56,210 bases of DNA from JBGPIK01 sp041484845 (GTDB taxonomy: Bacteria > Desulfobacterota > Binatia > UBA9968). Position numbers and translations under genes: made by a program. Where the stretch lies: positions 1-56,210 of the forward strand of contig JBGPIK010000004.1 of the NCBI GenBank assembly GCA_041484845.1, in the 5' to 3' direction. The notes under the pieces were generated by a model. That model was not told the DNA's origin, searched no databases, and saw only the letters and a program-made list of their open reading frames with translations. Shown here piece after piece: positions 19,273-28,107 of this stretch (the stretch's first letter is position 1; each line of letters opens with the position of its first letter).

Positions 19273-20103
19273 ATGGCCGAATTTTCCAGCAGTTTCCTTA
19301 TTTTTTTTCACCAGATCGCACTTGGGGGTCTGTTCGCTTTGTCGGCGACACCCTTTCACGAGCTCGATCGAGCATTTTATAAATCCACCGGAGGAGTTTT
19401 GTTTGTGGTCGCCATTTTGAGCCTATGGGGGACAAGTAGTTTTTATTGGACAAGCCTCAGCAAACACTTTACTCTCCTTGCCACCGCTCAAGCGATTTTG
19501 CATTCCTGCTTCGTTCTATGCTTCGCTTGCTATATCGTTTCATTGTGGGGCGAAAATCAGCGCTTCAGAGCGCGCAGCTTTGCGTCAGCCATTCTCACGG
19601 GGCTCATCGCTTTGATCTTTAGCGCGCGCAGCTTTTATTCCGCGCCGGTGTTTTCCCTTGAGACCTTCATATACCCGGTAAGTTTTCTTTTGTCGGCCCT
19701 GGTACTCGGGAGTGTTACGGTGGGAATGTTAATCGGTCATTGGTATTTAATCGATACCGGGCAGACTTTGGATCCGTTTGTCCGAATTTATAAATTTTTT
19801 GTCGTCGTGTTGATCGTTCAGACCGTATTCTATTGGATTTCTGGCCTGCTGCTTTATTTTTTTGGGTCACCGCAAAGTCCGGCAGGCCTAGAGCGTCTTT
19901 GGTTTAGCCATTCAACGCTCCTGGTGATGCGCATTTTGGCCGGTCAAGTAATACCGTTAATTCTCGCTTGGATGATTTGGCGCACGTTACTGATTCCGCA
20001 CACCATGGCAGCGACCGGGCTTTTTTATATCGCCTTGCTGGGGGTGTTCGTGGGGGAAATTTTGGGACGCCAGATTCTCGCCTTAACTTCTTTACCCTTC
20101 TAG
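19273..20103 (+). CDS. Polytopic membrane protein of quinone operon
   Basis: A 276-residue protein with about eight hydrophobic helices and no soluble domain. I do not recognise a named family with certainty. The last helix reads LGVFVGEILGRQIL, reminiscent of the GE-GR ending of DmsC/NrfD-type quinone-interacting membrane anchors, and an IGHWYLIDTG segment sits between helices 5 and 6. Being translationally linked (3-base gap) to the UbiE-type methyltransferase suggests it handles quinones. Its last 12 bases overlap the convergent gene's 3' end. Confidence 0.65.
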   Translation: MAEFSSSFLIFFHQIALGGLFALSATPFHELDRAFYKSTGGVLFVVAILSLWGTSSFYWTSLSKHFTLLATAQAILHSCFVLCFACYIVSLWGENQRFRARSFASAILTGLIALIFSARSFYSAPVFSLETFIYPVSFLLSALVLGSVTVGMLIGHWYLIDTGQTLDPFVRIYKFFVVVLIVQTVFYWISGLLLYFFGSPQSPAGLERLWFSHSTLLVMRILAGQVIPLILAWMIWRTLLIPHTMAATGLFYIALLGVFVGEILGRQILALTSLPF

Positions 20104-20394
20104 ACCGGAGCCGCCGCTTGCAGTAGAAATTTGAGGGTACGTCTTGATCTTCGTAACCTTCAGGCCGCTCGAGGTCCAGCCGAGGTCATAACCAACGCGT
20201 TCACCTTCGCGTAAATCTTGTACCGTTTTCGCCTCGCCGCAGAGAATCACAAATTCGTACGAAAAGGGAAGCTCCCTTCCGCTTTCCGTTCGGACAATTC
20301 CGGTATTGTTGGAAGGGAATAGCTTTGTGATCATCCCATGGTGGTACAGATCGGTTTTCCCGAAATCTAAAAGGCTTTCGTCGTTGTCACCCAT
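20092..20394 (-). CDS. OB-fold/cold-shock-like small protein
   Basis: About 100 residues from the ATG at 20394; a GTG at 20493 would add a 33-residue extension. The central part (HHGMITKLFPSNNTGIVR, then ELPFSYEFVIL, then EGERVGYDLGWTSSGLKVTKI) follows the beta-strand order of a cold-shock or S1-like OB fold: a GxI strand, an aromatic F-E pair and an EGxxVxF-like strand. Function unknown; binding to single-stranded RNA or DNA is possible. It lies 17 bases (from the GTG) downstream of nuoB on the same strand. Confidence 0.6.
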   Translation of the reverse strand: MGDNDESLLDFGKTDLYHHGMITKLFPSNNTGIVRTESGRELPFSYEFVILCGEAKTVQDLREGERVGYDLGWTSSGLKVTKIKTYPQISTASGGSGLEG

Positions 20395-20510
20395 ATCTTC
20401 ACTAGTTGAATTCGAAACCTGAACCTGTCTAATTTCAACGCGGAACCTTGGGTCCGATTGAAAAAAATCAGCGGCGTGCGTGCGAGAAAGCACGCGGACA
20501 CGCGTATTCG

Positions 20511-21020
20511 TTATATCAAGGGGTGCTTTTGCTGAGATATCTTACCCTGCAATTCCATGAGCCCGTCTAGCACAGCCTCTGGTCTAGGTGGACAGCCGGG
20601 AACGTAAACATCTACCGGTATGATTCGGTCGATGCCCTGAACCGTAGCATAGTTATCATAGAAACCGCCGCTCGCGGCACAGGCACCGAAAGCCATCACC
20701 CATTTGGGCTCCGACATCTGCTCATACACTCGCTTCAGGACCGGAGAGAGCTTGTGATTAACCGTGCCGATAACCATCAGTAAATCTGCTTGTCTGGGAC
20801 TAAAGCGTGGAAGCAATGCCCCAAACCGGTCAATGTCGTAAGGAGACATTGATAAAGACATGTACTCCATCGCACAGCACGCTGTCGCAAAGGGGTACGG
20901 AAACAGCGAATACTTACGAGCCCAACCCAACGCTTTGTCGAGGCGCGTCAAGACGACCGATTCGGTCAAAAGCTTTTCCGGTCCCATTTTTAGATCGGTG
21001 CCTGTACTATTGCTTCGCAT
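20511..21020 (-). CDS. nuoB: NADH-quinone oxidoreductase subunit B
   Basis: About 169 residues of the complex I subunit that holds [4Fe-4S] cluster N2 next to the quinone site. The cluster ligands are visible as ATACCAMEY, GACAASGGFYDNY and PGCPPRPEAVLDGL. I use the ATG at 21020. A TTG at 21056 and an ATG at 20987 are alternatives, and no ribosome site decides. No other nuo genes are adjacent, which is unusual because nuoB normally sits between nuoA and nuoC. It may be an extra copy or part of a dispersed complex I. Confidence 0.9.
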   Translation of the reverse strand: MRSNSTGTDLKMGPEKLLTESVVLTRLDKALGWARKYSLFPYPFATACCAMEYMSLSMSPYDIDRFGALLPRFSPRQADLLMVIGTVNHKLSPVLKRVYEQMSEPKWVMAFGACAASGGFYDNYATVQGIDRIIPVDVYVPGCPPRPEAVLDGLMELQGKISQQKHPLI

Positions 21021-21156
21021 AGACAAACTTTTATACCATTTTTTTAAATCTGACAATCAGCACACGGTCATCGTCGAATCCAACTCGCACGCCGTTGCCG
21101 ATCTTAGGTCTTCAGGAGGATAGCGCAAACCGAGTAGCGAAATGATGATTTATTTG

Positions 21157-21201
21157 AGCGGCAAGCTCAATCGCGAGCTAATGGCGATTGCACTTGCCGC
21201 T
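21157..21201. terminator. Long hairpin between csp and nuoB
   Basis: Two nested perfect stems: AGCGGCAAG (21157-21165) with CTTGCCGCT (21193-21201), and CAATCGC (21168-21174) with GCGATTG (21184-21190), split by a CT/CA internal loop and closed by a 9-base loop. It starts 10 bases after the csp stop. No U-run follows on either strand, so it could be an imperfect terminator, an mRNA stabiliser or an attenuator ahead of nuoB. Confidence 0.55.
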
Positions 21202-21210
21202 AGATCAGCC

Positions 21211-21411
21211 CTAGATTTTCGTGACGTTAACTGCCTGCGGACCTTTTTCCCCTTGGGCTATTTCAAACTCCACTTCTTGCCCTTCGTTGAGCGTCTTGAA
21301 GCCGTCGCCTTTTATCGCGCTGTAGTGAACGAAGACGTCTCCGCCCCCTTCCTTCTCAATAAAGCCATATCCCTTGGAATTGTTAAACCACTTCACCTTT
21401 CCCGTTGCCAT
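21211..21411 (-). CDS. Cold-shock protein
   Basis: A 66-residue CspA-family protein consisting of one cold-shock OB fold. RNP1 is KGYGFIE (13-19) and RNP2 is DVFVHYSAI (25-33), followed by EGQEVEFEIAQGEKGPQAVNV. It binds single-stranded RNA or DNA and melts mRNA structure. A strong ribosome site (GGGGAGG) lies 8-14 bases before the ATG. The likely promoter is ~190 bases upstream, giving a long leader like that of E. coli cspA. Confidence 0.96.
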   Translation of the reverse strand: MATGKVKWFNNSKGYGFIEKEGGGDVFVHYSAIKGDGFKTLNEGQEVEFEIAQGEKGPQAVNVTKI

Positions 21412-21598
21412 TTCTTTAGACCTCCCCGTCCACAGTGTGCTGTACTAGCATGCGGACTTAATCATGTGGCTGCCCCTTCTACCACTTAGAACGCTTTCTA
21501 TGTCTCATCTTCGCAATCAAATTCCGGCCACAAGCGGGGGACTCAGCCCATGATCCAGCTCTCGCAAGATAAGACCGCCCAATCCTTATACGGGAGCG

Positions 21599-21627
21599 AC
21601 ATTAGATTTTGGCAGCGGCCTTGTCAA
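21599..21627 (-). promoter_or_regulatory. Candidate csp promoter
   Basis: On the minus strand a perfect TTGACA (21622-21627), a 17-base spacer and TAATGT (21599-21604). The predicted start near 21592 would give a ~180-nt leader, as in cold-inducible cspA messages. The -10 is weak. Confidence 0.4.
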
Positions 21628-21929
21628 GCATAAATATTATGATTCAGCAGATAAGGGCGTGGAATGATGTTACTTTTGCGGCTGCAGACACGCGACTGTA
21701 ATTCGCCGGGCTAAGAGATTTTTGCTTGAGAGCGTGCGGTAGATCACTATAGCCCTTCTATATTGATCAAGAATTCCTCAAAATCATGGGACAATTGAAA
21801 CTCAAGTAGTTGTTTTTGTATGATAATAACAAAATCGCCACAAAAACATTAGCTTACATTTTCCCGGCGGGAGTTTCGATTATTGCAGGCAACTAACTTA
21901 ACCCCACGGACACCCAAAAAAATAAAATA

Positions 21930-21958
21930 TTGACATAAATGGTATTTTTCGTTATATT
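21930..21958 (+). promoter_or_regulatory. Near-consensus sigma70 promoter
   Basis: TTGACA (21930-21935), 17-base spacer, TATATT (21953-21958), with an A-rich UP-like stretch just upstream. It points to the homoserine kinase-like gene about 85 bases downstream of the expected start. Confidence 0.75.
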
Positions 21959-22048
21959 TTGCTCAGTTAGCCCAACGAATTTGAATTTTCATCTGGGTAA
22001 CAGTCCCTTAATGCAGTATTTTTGGTTTGCCCTTTGAATTTTTGCTTC

Positions 22049-23071
22049 ATGGCCATTTACACAACACTGACCAAGAAAGACATCGCCAAAATCGTGGATG
22101 AGTTTGCGTTAGGCGATCTTTCCACTTTCTGCGGCATCAAGAATGGATCCGTTAATACCCATTATTTGATTGAAACCAAGCGTGGTCGTTACTTCGCTAA
22201 AGTTGATGAAGTAAAGAGCGAGTTGGAGGTAAAGCAAGAACTGGATCTGGTGTTTCACTTGAGGAAACAAAGTTTTCCTTGTTTACAGCCGCTTAAGAGC
22301 AAAACCGGCAGATATTACCTGGAGTTTGAAGGAAAATGCCTCACCGTAAGTCGGTATATCGATGGAGTCGAACTACCCCTGGAGTCGCTGACGACGACTC
22401 ATCTCGGGCTTCTCGGTCATGCGCTGGCAAACCTGCATTTGATCGGGCGGAGTTTTAAAAAAGGGATTGACAACCGCTTCGGCTTTAACAAAATCGTGGC
22501 GATCTATCGCGACGTTCGGCGCCAACTTCCGTCTCATTTAAAGAACATTGTGCGCGTCCTCGATGACGAATTCTCGTATCTAGAAAACTATTTGGATAAC
22601 AATCTTCCTAAGGGAATTATTCATGGCGATTTGTTCTCAGACAACGTCAAGTTTAAAGGCAATCGATTGGTCGGCATCATGGATTTCGAAGCGGCGTGTC
22701 GAGGAAAGCTTATCTATGATCTCGCCACAGCCGTTAACGCGCTCTGCTTCATCGATGATCGCTACAGAATCGATCGCTTCGAAGCATTAATTTCCGGCTA
22801 TGAAAGCTTGAGACCGCTATCTCTTCCAGAGTGGGATTCGTTTCCCAATGAACTCCGCTTCTCGGCATTACGTTTTACCGTAACTCGAATCAAGGATTTT
22901 TATCTTCGCAAGACCGATGACACGCAAAGAATGTACAAGGACTTCAAAGAATTCTACGACCGGTTGTTGATACTCAGGCGGGAAAAAAGCGGCGGTATGG
23001 AAGATATCCTGCTGGCTATGGCAACCGGCTACGATTACCGCAAGTACCAGAAATCAAAGCCCTCCAAATAG
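22049..23071 (+). CDS. Homoserine kinase type II-like protein
   Basis: A 340-residue aminoglycoside-phosphotransferase (APH/ChoK)-fold kinase. The start MAIYTTLTKKDIAKIVDEF resembles ThrB-II homoserine kinases. The catalytic loop is IIHGDLFSDN and the metal-binding Asp is in GIMDFEAA. It probably phosphorylates homoserine in threonine synthesis, but no thr genes are adjacent and other hydroxylated substrates are possible. I took the ATG at 22049 instead of the frame from 22022, since the family starts there. It is driven by the strong promoter at 21930-21958. Confidence 0.85.
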   Translation: MAIYTTLTKKDIAKIVDEFALGDLSTFCGIKNGSVNTHYLIETKRGRYFAKVDEVKSELEVKQELDLVFHLRKQSFPCLQPLKSKTGRYYLEFEGKCLTVSRYIDGVELPLESLTTTHLGLLGHALANLHLIGRSFKKGIDNRFGFNKIVAIYRDVRRQLPSHLKNIVRVLDDEFSYLENYLDNNLPKGIIHGDLFSDNVKFKGNRLVGIMDFEAACRGKLIYDLATAVNALCFIDDRYRIDRFEALISGYESLRPLSLPEWDSFPNELRFSALRFTVTRIKDFYLRKTDDTQRMYKDFKEFYDRLLILRREKSGGMEDILLAMATGYDYRKYQKSKPSK

Positions 23072-23102
23072 CCTTAGTTCAATCGCGCCAATACTGCTCC
23101 CA

Positions 23103-23501
23103 TTACGGTGATTTTCCGGCAGGTCGACCCAGTTTAGCAATCTTTATTTGCGCGTCCTGGCGAATCAACCGAATCATGGAGCAAAGCGTCAGAAGCAAAC
23201 CGAGGAGAAACAACGCTCTTCCGCCGGTTAGAACGACATAGAAGAAGTTCAGCTTTACTCTCGCGGCATTATACTTCTCTCGGTCTTCGTTTATGGGTCG
23301 CAGGACTTCTTCGTTTTTTTGAAGATCCAGCTCCTGAAAGCTCCTATACGATTCCTCTAAACCCGTCTGAGCCGTCTTGGTCAAGAGGTTCTGATATTTT
23401 GTGGACTCCACCGCGCCGATTCCCCAATTGACAATTCCCAGCACCAAGCAAACGGCGCCGGCAATCAGTAAATAACTGGAGTAAATCTGTCGTGCTTTCA
23501 T
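23103..23501 (-). CDS. Two-helix membrane protein, unknown function
   Basis: A 132-residue protein with two hydrophobic helices (~9-30 and ~86-108) flanking a charged loop of about 55 residues (TKYQNLLTKTAQTGLEESY...) that is likely alpha-helical. The tail is basic. No family recognised. It is convergent with the homoserine kinase-like gene, with a 31-base gap. Confidence 0.55.
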   Translation of the reverse strand: MKARQIYSSYLLIAGAVCLVLGIVNWGIGAVESTKYQNLLTKTAQTGLEESYRSFQELDLQKNEEVLRPINEDREKYNAARVKLNFFYVVLTGGRALFLLGLLLTLCSMIRLIRQDAQIKIAKLGRPAGKSP

Positions 23502-23699
23502 TTAACTGTCGGTTAACAAAAAATCTCGCCACGGTCAATGAGCCAATCATCCAAACAAACCCGTGAACTTGATGCCTATAACGTTACCTTTGGGCGCGGA
23601 TGTTGCTTGATCGCAGTTCGCCGGGAGTTATTTTTGCGACCCGATAATCGTGCCATAGAGTTGCACTTACAAAGTTGCTAGCTTACCATATATCTTCCA

Positions 23700-24428
23700 A
23701 TGGGCTGTTACGTTATCGGTGATATTCACGGCTGCTGCAAAGAATTGGCCTGTTTGATTGAGAATCTTCCCCTCAAAAATCAGGACCGGCTCGTATTTTT
23801 AGGAGATTATATCGACCGAGGACCGGATTCCCGGGCCGTGGTTTCCTATTTGTTGGACCTGCAGAAAGACAGCTCCTACGAGCTCATTTTTTTGAAGGGC
23901 AATCACGAGGATATGCTGTTGTCGTTTCTCGGACTCGGAGGCCAGCATGGAGAGATGTTTTTCTACAATGGGGGCCTCGCAACATTGGTAAGCTACGGGT
24001 TATCTTCGCAAGACCTGAGCAGTGAAAGCGTGCTTTCGGCCATTCCCCCGTCCCATATCGAATTCTACGAAAACTTGCAAAATTACTATGTGATGACGCC
24101 GTATCTCTGCGTTCATGCGGGAATTCACCCGCAAAAGAGTTTAGAAGAACAGACCGAAGCGGAGCTATTTTGGATTCGCAATAAATTCATCTATAGCTCA
24201 CACCCGCTGCCCTACACGATTCTCTTTGGCCACACTCCTCAAACGGACGTCTTTTTCGACTTGCCCTACAAGATCGGCTTGGATACCGGCCTAGTTTACG
24301 GCAACAAACTAACCTGTCTGGAAACAGAAGAAAGATTCCTGTATCAAATTACCCTAGCCAAGAATGCCGTCAGGCAAATCCCGATCCACGAGAAGTGGGA
24401 ATCATCTCCCCGGCTGACGATGCCTTGA
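23700..24428 (+). CDS. Serine/threonine protein phosphatase (PrpA-like)
   Basis: A 242-residue metallophosphoesterase of the PPP superfamily. The dimetal motifs are in order: GDIHG (Asp8, His10), GDYIDRGPDS, GNHE, and later CVHAGIHP and LFGHTPQ. This is close to bacterial PrpA/PphA protein phosphatases and also to diadenosine tetraphosphatase ApaH; the short size and GDYIDRG favour the former. It is cytosolic. It is followed by tRNA-Met. Confidence 0.88.
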   Translation: MGCYVIGDIHGCCKELACLIENLPLKNQDRLVFLGDYIDRGPDSRAVVSYLLDLQKDSSYELIFLKGNHEDMLLSFLGLGGQHGEMFFYNGGLATLVSYGLSSQDLSSESVLSAIPPSHIEFYENLQNYYVMTPYLCVHAGIHPQKSLEEQTEAELFWIRNKFIYSSHPLPYTILFGHTPQTDVFFDLPYKIGLDTGLVYGNKLTCLETEERFLYQITLAKNAVRQIPIHEKWESSPRLTMP

Positions 24429-24465
24429 TCTTTTCTCGAAGCCGTCATACTTTATAGCGCCACGT

Positions 24466-24542
24466 GGCGGTGTAGCTCAGTTGGTCAGAGCACGCGGCTC
24501 ATATCCGCGGCGTCGGCGGTTCGACTCCGCCCACCGCCACCA
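24466..24542 (+). tRNA. tRNA with CAU anticodon (Met)
   Basis: A 77-nt tRNA including the encoded CCA. Acceptor GGCGGTG pairs with CACCGCC, the anticodon stem-loop is CGCGG-CTCATAT-CCGCG (anticodon CAT) and the T arm is GGCGG-TTCGACT-CCGCC. The first base pair is G-C and the three G-C initiator pairs are absent, so it is not initiator tRNA. Elongator Met is most likely; tRNA-Ile with a modified CAU cannot be excluded. Confidence 0.93.
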
Positions 24543-24595
24543 CATCCCACCTGTTACGCTCGCGGCTAGTGATTCGCCGCAGCGGGGCGATGAGT

Positions 24596-25315
24596 TCAAA
24601 ATTTGAAGTTCCATTTGTGCTGAGAATATCGGTCCAGGACCGCCCGTTGGATCCCCTCGCCCGGAAGATAAGAAAGTTTCTCCACGGCGGCCCACTCCTT
24701 TTTGAGACTTAGGCGTACCCGCTCGGTATCAATGACGAGATTTTTCAAAAACTCCGCGTGAGCACGGTGATTTCGATAGCGCGGCTGCTTTGACGGCACG
24801 CGCAGCGTTGCCTCGATGATCGACAAATCGAGGTTTAGAAGAAACGTCCCGTGGAAAAGAGTATAGCGGAGTTTGCGGTGCTGGGAATTACCCGAAAATT
24901 TTTTTCCAGCGATCGCTAGATCGCTTATTCCTTCTATTTGGACACGCTCGATCAGCAGTCGGGCAAACAATTTTTGATGACGTTCCAATATGGTATTGAA
25001 TGATTCTGCCAGATTATGAAAAGATTTTATATGCTCGTTCTTGATCACAAGCGAATAATTCAAGCAGCCAGGTCCCTGAAGCACGGCGCCGCCTCCGCTG
25101 AAGCGCCGATAAATAGGAATTTTTTTGGCCTCACAACCCGGCACGTTAACCTCTACCGCAACTTTGTTAGAATAACCTACAACAATAAAATAATCGGTCG
25201 GTTCCCAAAGACGCAGAACCTCACCTTCATCGCTCGATTCGCAGTGATCCAATAGCGCTTCGTCACAGGCAAGGTTCGCTGCCGGATCGGTGAATGTCAG
25301 GTCGAGATATTTCAT
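24596..25315 (-). CDS. Lipoate-protein ligase A family protein
   Basis: A 239-residue LplA/LipB-fold ligase. It has IYRRFSGGGAVLQGPGCLNYSL, the RRxSGGGAVxHD-like lipoyl-AMP loop (with Q-G in place of H-D), and DLAIAGKKFSGNSQ, carrying the conserved lysine. It transfers lipoate or octanoate to lipoyl domains. It is divergently transcribed from aceE, only 57 bases apart, which fits lipoylation of the AceF lipoyl domain encoded just downstream. Confidence 0.87.
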   Translation of the reverse strand: MKYLDLTFTDPAANLACDEALLDHCESSDEGEVLRLWEPTDYFIVVGYSNKVAVEVNVPGCEAKKIPIYRRFSGGGAVLQGPGCLNYSLVIKNEHIKSFHNLAESFNTILERHQKLFARLLIERVQIEGISDLAIAGKKFSGNSQHRKLRYTLFHGTFLLNLDLSIIEATLRVPSKQPRYRNHRAHAEFLKNLVIDTERVRLSLKKEWAAVEKLSYLPGEGIQRAVLDRYSQHKWNFKF

Positions 25316-25372
25316 GATATCGAGTTGCTTTTGGTTTTAATTTGTTGTCTGTTAAATTTCTAGGAGATCCAA

Positions 25373-28087
25373 ATGGAACTGGACAAGAAGAACGGATCCA
25401 CCGGCGCGGCCGATGACGCAGACCACGAATCGCGAGGGCTGCGCAATGAAAAACACAAGTGGGTCGCTTCATTAGAGTATATTTTCAAATATATTCTCAA
25501 GAATGAAGAGTCGGAACAAGCCAAATTCCTGCTTCAAGAACTGATGGAGAGGCTGCGCGACTCGGGGCTCAAAATCCCGTACGCGGTCAATACTCCTTAT
25601 GTAAACACCATTCCTCCTGAGAAAGAGCCACCCTACCCCGGCAACCGAGAAATCGAGCGCCGGATCAAAAGTTATGTCCGATGGAATGCCATGGCCATGG
25701 TGGTGAAAGCCAACCGGTTACACCCGGACATCGGCGTACATATTTCGACCTATGCTTCATCGGCGACTCTTTACGAAGTAGCCCAGAACCATTTTTTTCG
25801 CGGCGGCGATAACGGCCAAATCGCCGACCTAGTCTATTTCCAGGGTCACGCCTCGCCGGGAGCTTACTCCCGCGCCTATATCGAATGGCGCATTAACGCG
25901 CCCAAGCTGCATCACTTCCGGCAGGAGCTTTCGCCGACCGGCGGACTGCCGTCCTATCCCCATCCCTACCTGTTGCCTGATTTTTGGCAGTTTCCCTCAG
26001 TTTCCATGGGACTCGCCCCGATCATGTCGATTTACCAGGCGCGCTTCAGCCGCTACTTGCACAGCCGCAGTTTGCTGACGAGCAAGGAGCCAAGGATCTG
26101 GTGCTTCGTCGGCGATGGCGAAATGGACGAGCCCGAAGCTTCTGGAGCGCTTTCACTCGCCGGGCGAGAAAACCTGGACAACCTGACCTGGGTGGTCAAC
26201 TGTAATCTGCAACGGCTCGATGGGCCGGTGCGCGGCAACGGCAAGATTATTCAAGAGCTGGAGGCCCTCTTCCGCGGCGCGGGTTGGAACGTCATCAAAG
26301 TTATCTGGGGATCAGACTGGGATCCGCTTTTGGCCGCGGATAACAAGGGTCTATTGCTTAAGCGCATGGAAGAAGCAGTGGATGGGGACTACCAGAAGTA
26401 TTCGGTGGAGCCCGGAAGCTATACGCGCAAGCACTTTTTTGGGAAGTATCCGGAGCTGTTGGAGATGGTCAACCACCTGAGCGACGATCAAATCCACAAG
26501 TTGCTGCGGGGCGGGCATGATCCTATGAAAGTCTACGCGGCGTATAAGGCCGCCGGAGAACACCAAGGATCACCCACTGTCATTTTGGCTAAAACCGTAA
26601 AGGGTTACGGCTTGGGTGAAGCCGGCGAAGGACGCAACGTCACACATCAACAGAAAAAACTTAACGAGCGTGAGTTGCGCGAGTTCCGCACCCGGTTCGA
26701 TATTCCGCTAGCCGACGAAGAGGTCGTCGAAACTCCTTTCTACCGACCGTCACTGGACAGCCCCGAAACTCGTTACGTGCTCGAACGCAGAAAGCAACTC
26801 GGGGGGTTCGTCCCGCAAAGGGTCGTGAAGGCACCGGCCCTTAATGTTCCCGACGCGAGCGAGTATGCCGAATTCCTCAAAGGTTCGGGCCATGCCATGT
26901 CCACCACGATGGCTATGGTTCGCCTGCTGGGCAAACTCGTCCGCCATCCAGAAATCGGTAAACGCATCGTGCCGATTATTCCCGATGAAGCCCGCACCTT
27001 TGGGATGGACGCCTTGTTCCGGCAATTCGGCATTTATTCTCCCAAGGGGCAACTGTACGAACCCGTCGATCGAGAGACGCTGCTCTACTACAATGAAGTG
27101 AAAGACGGGCAGATCCTCGAAGAAGGTATTACCGAAGCCGGCGCCATGTCATCCTTTATTGCCGCCGGCACGGCTTACGCCAATTTCGGAATCCATATGA
27201 TTCCATTCTACTTCTATTATTCGATGTTTGGTTTTCAGCGAATCGGCGATTTGATGTGGGCGGCCGGCGACAACAAAACCAAGGGATTTCTTCTCGGCGC
27301 AACTGCAGGACGAACGACTTTGAATGGCGAAGGGCTTCAACACCAGGACGGCCATAGCCATTTGCTAGCGAGTACCATCCCCACCCTGTTGACTTACGAT
27401 CCTGGTTTCGCGTACGAGCTCGCCGTCATCGTACGGGATGGGTTGAGACGGCTTTACGCGGAGGGCGAGGAATATTTCTATTACCTTACGCTGTATAACG
27501 AGAACTACGAAATGCCAGAGATGCCGGTCGGCGTCGAGCAAGGGATTTTAAAGGGGCTTTATCGATTGAAGGCGGCGCCAAAAGGAAAACGTCATAAAGC
27601 GCACATTTTCGGTAGCGGACCGCTTTTGTGCGAAGCGTTGCGTGCCCAGGAGATATTAGCGGAGCAGTTCGACGTTTCAGCGGATGTGTGGAGCGCGACC
27701 AGTTATAAGCTGTTGCGCGGTGAGGCACTGCGCACCAAACGGTGGAACATGCTCCATCCCACCGCTCCAAAAAAACATTCCTACTTGGAGACTACTCTGC
27801 AAAACGAAGAGGGCGTCTTCGTTGCAGTCTCCGATTATTTGAAAATGGTTCCTGATCAGATCGCGCCATGGGTGCCAGGGGGGCTGACCAGTCTGGGAAC
27901 GGACGGATTTGGCCGAAGCGATACCCGGGCCAACCTCAGGCGTTTTTTCGAAGTTGATGCCGAGCTCACCGTGATTGCGACGTTATTTGCGCTTTATCAG
28001 AAAGGGGCGCTGGCCGGTGAGACGGTCGAGACCGCGATCAAGAGGCTCGGTGTTGATCCGGAAAAACAGTTTCCTTTCCACGTGTAA
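25373..28087 (+). CDS. aceE: Pyruvate dehydrogenase E1 component (homodimeric)
   Basis: A 904-residue thiamine-diphosphate enzyme that decarboxylates pyruvate and passes the acetyl unit to AceF. It is the homodimeric gammaproteobacterial-type E1. The ThDP/Mg motif is GDGEMDEPEASGA...NLTWVVNCNLQRLDGPVRGN (~245-288), and HGHSHL-like EGLQHQDGHSHL and LGTDGFGRSDTR motifs are in the C-terminal third. Length matches E. coli AceE (887). It heads the aceE-aceF-lpd operon, with a CTAGGAGAT ribosome site before the ATG. Confidence 0.97.
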   Translation: MELDKKNGSTGAADDADHESRGLRNEKHKWVASLEYIFKYILKNEESEQAKFLLQELMERLRDSGLKIPYAVNTPYVNTIPPEKEPPYPGNREIERRIKSYVRWNAMAMVVKANRLHPDIGVHISTYASSATLYEVAQNHFFRGGDNGQIADLVYFQGHASPGAYSRAYIEWRINAPKLHHFRQELSPTGGLPSYPHPYLLPDFWQFPSVSMGLAPIMSIYQARFSRYLHSRSLLTSKEPRIWCFVGDGEMDEPEASGALSLAGRENLDNLTWVVNCNLQRLDGPVRGNGKIIQELEALFRGAGWNVIKVIWGSDWDPLLAADNKGLLLKRMEEAVDGDYQKYSVEPGSYTRKHFFGKYPELLEMVNHLSDDQIHKLLRGGHDPMKVYAAYKAAGEHQGSPTVILAKTVKGYGLGEAGEGRNVTHQQKKLNERELREFRTRFDIPLADEEVVETPFYRPSLDSPETRYVLERRKQLGGFVPQRVVKAPALNVPDASEYAEFLKGSGHAMSTTMAMVRLLGKLVRHPEIGKRIVPIIPDEARTFGMDALFRQFGIYSPKGQLYEPVDRETLLYYNEVKDGQILEEGITEAGAMSSFIAAGTAYANFGIHMIPFYFYYSMFGFQRIGDLMWAAGDNKTKGFLLGATAGRTTLNGEGLQHQDGHSHLLASTIPTLLTYDPGFAYELAVIVRDGLRRLYAEGEEYFYYLTLYNENYEMPEMPVGVEQGILKGLYRLKAAPKGKRHKAHIFGSGPLLCEALRAQEILAEQFDVSADVWSATSYKLLRGEALRTKRWNMLHPTAPKKHSYLETTLQNEEGVFVAVSDYLKMVPDQIAPWVPGGLTSLGTDGFGRSDTRANLRRFFEVDAELTVIATLFALYQKGALAGETVETAIKRLGVDPEKQFPFHV

Positions 28088-28107
28088 ATCGCTCGGCCCC
28101 AACTTCC

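Larger units (their letters stand above)
21412..22048. other. Divergent intergenic region csp/homoserine kinase-like
   Basis: No gene seen in 637 bases. The left part is the probable csp leader, with a promoter candidate at 21599-21627 (minus). The right end carries a near-consensus promoter on the plus strand (21930-21958). In between there is AT-rich DNA without a clear feature. Confidence 0.6.

Noticed and set aside
24466..24542. Initiator tRNA-Met
   Set aside because: First base pair is G-C, and the GGG/CCC anticodon-stem pairs that mark initiator tRNA are missing.
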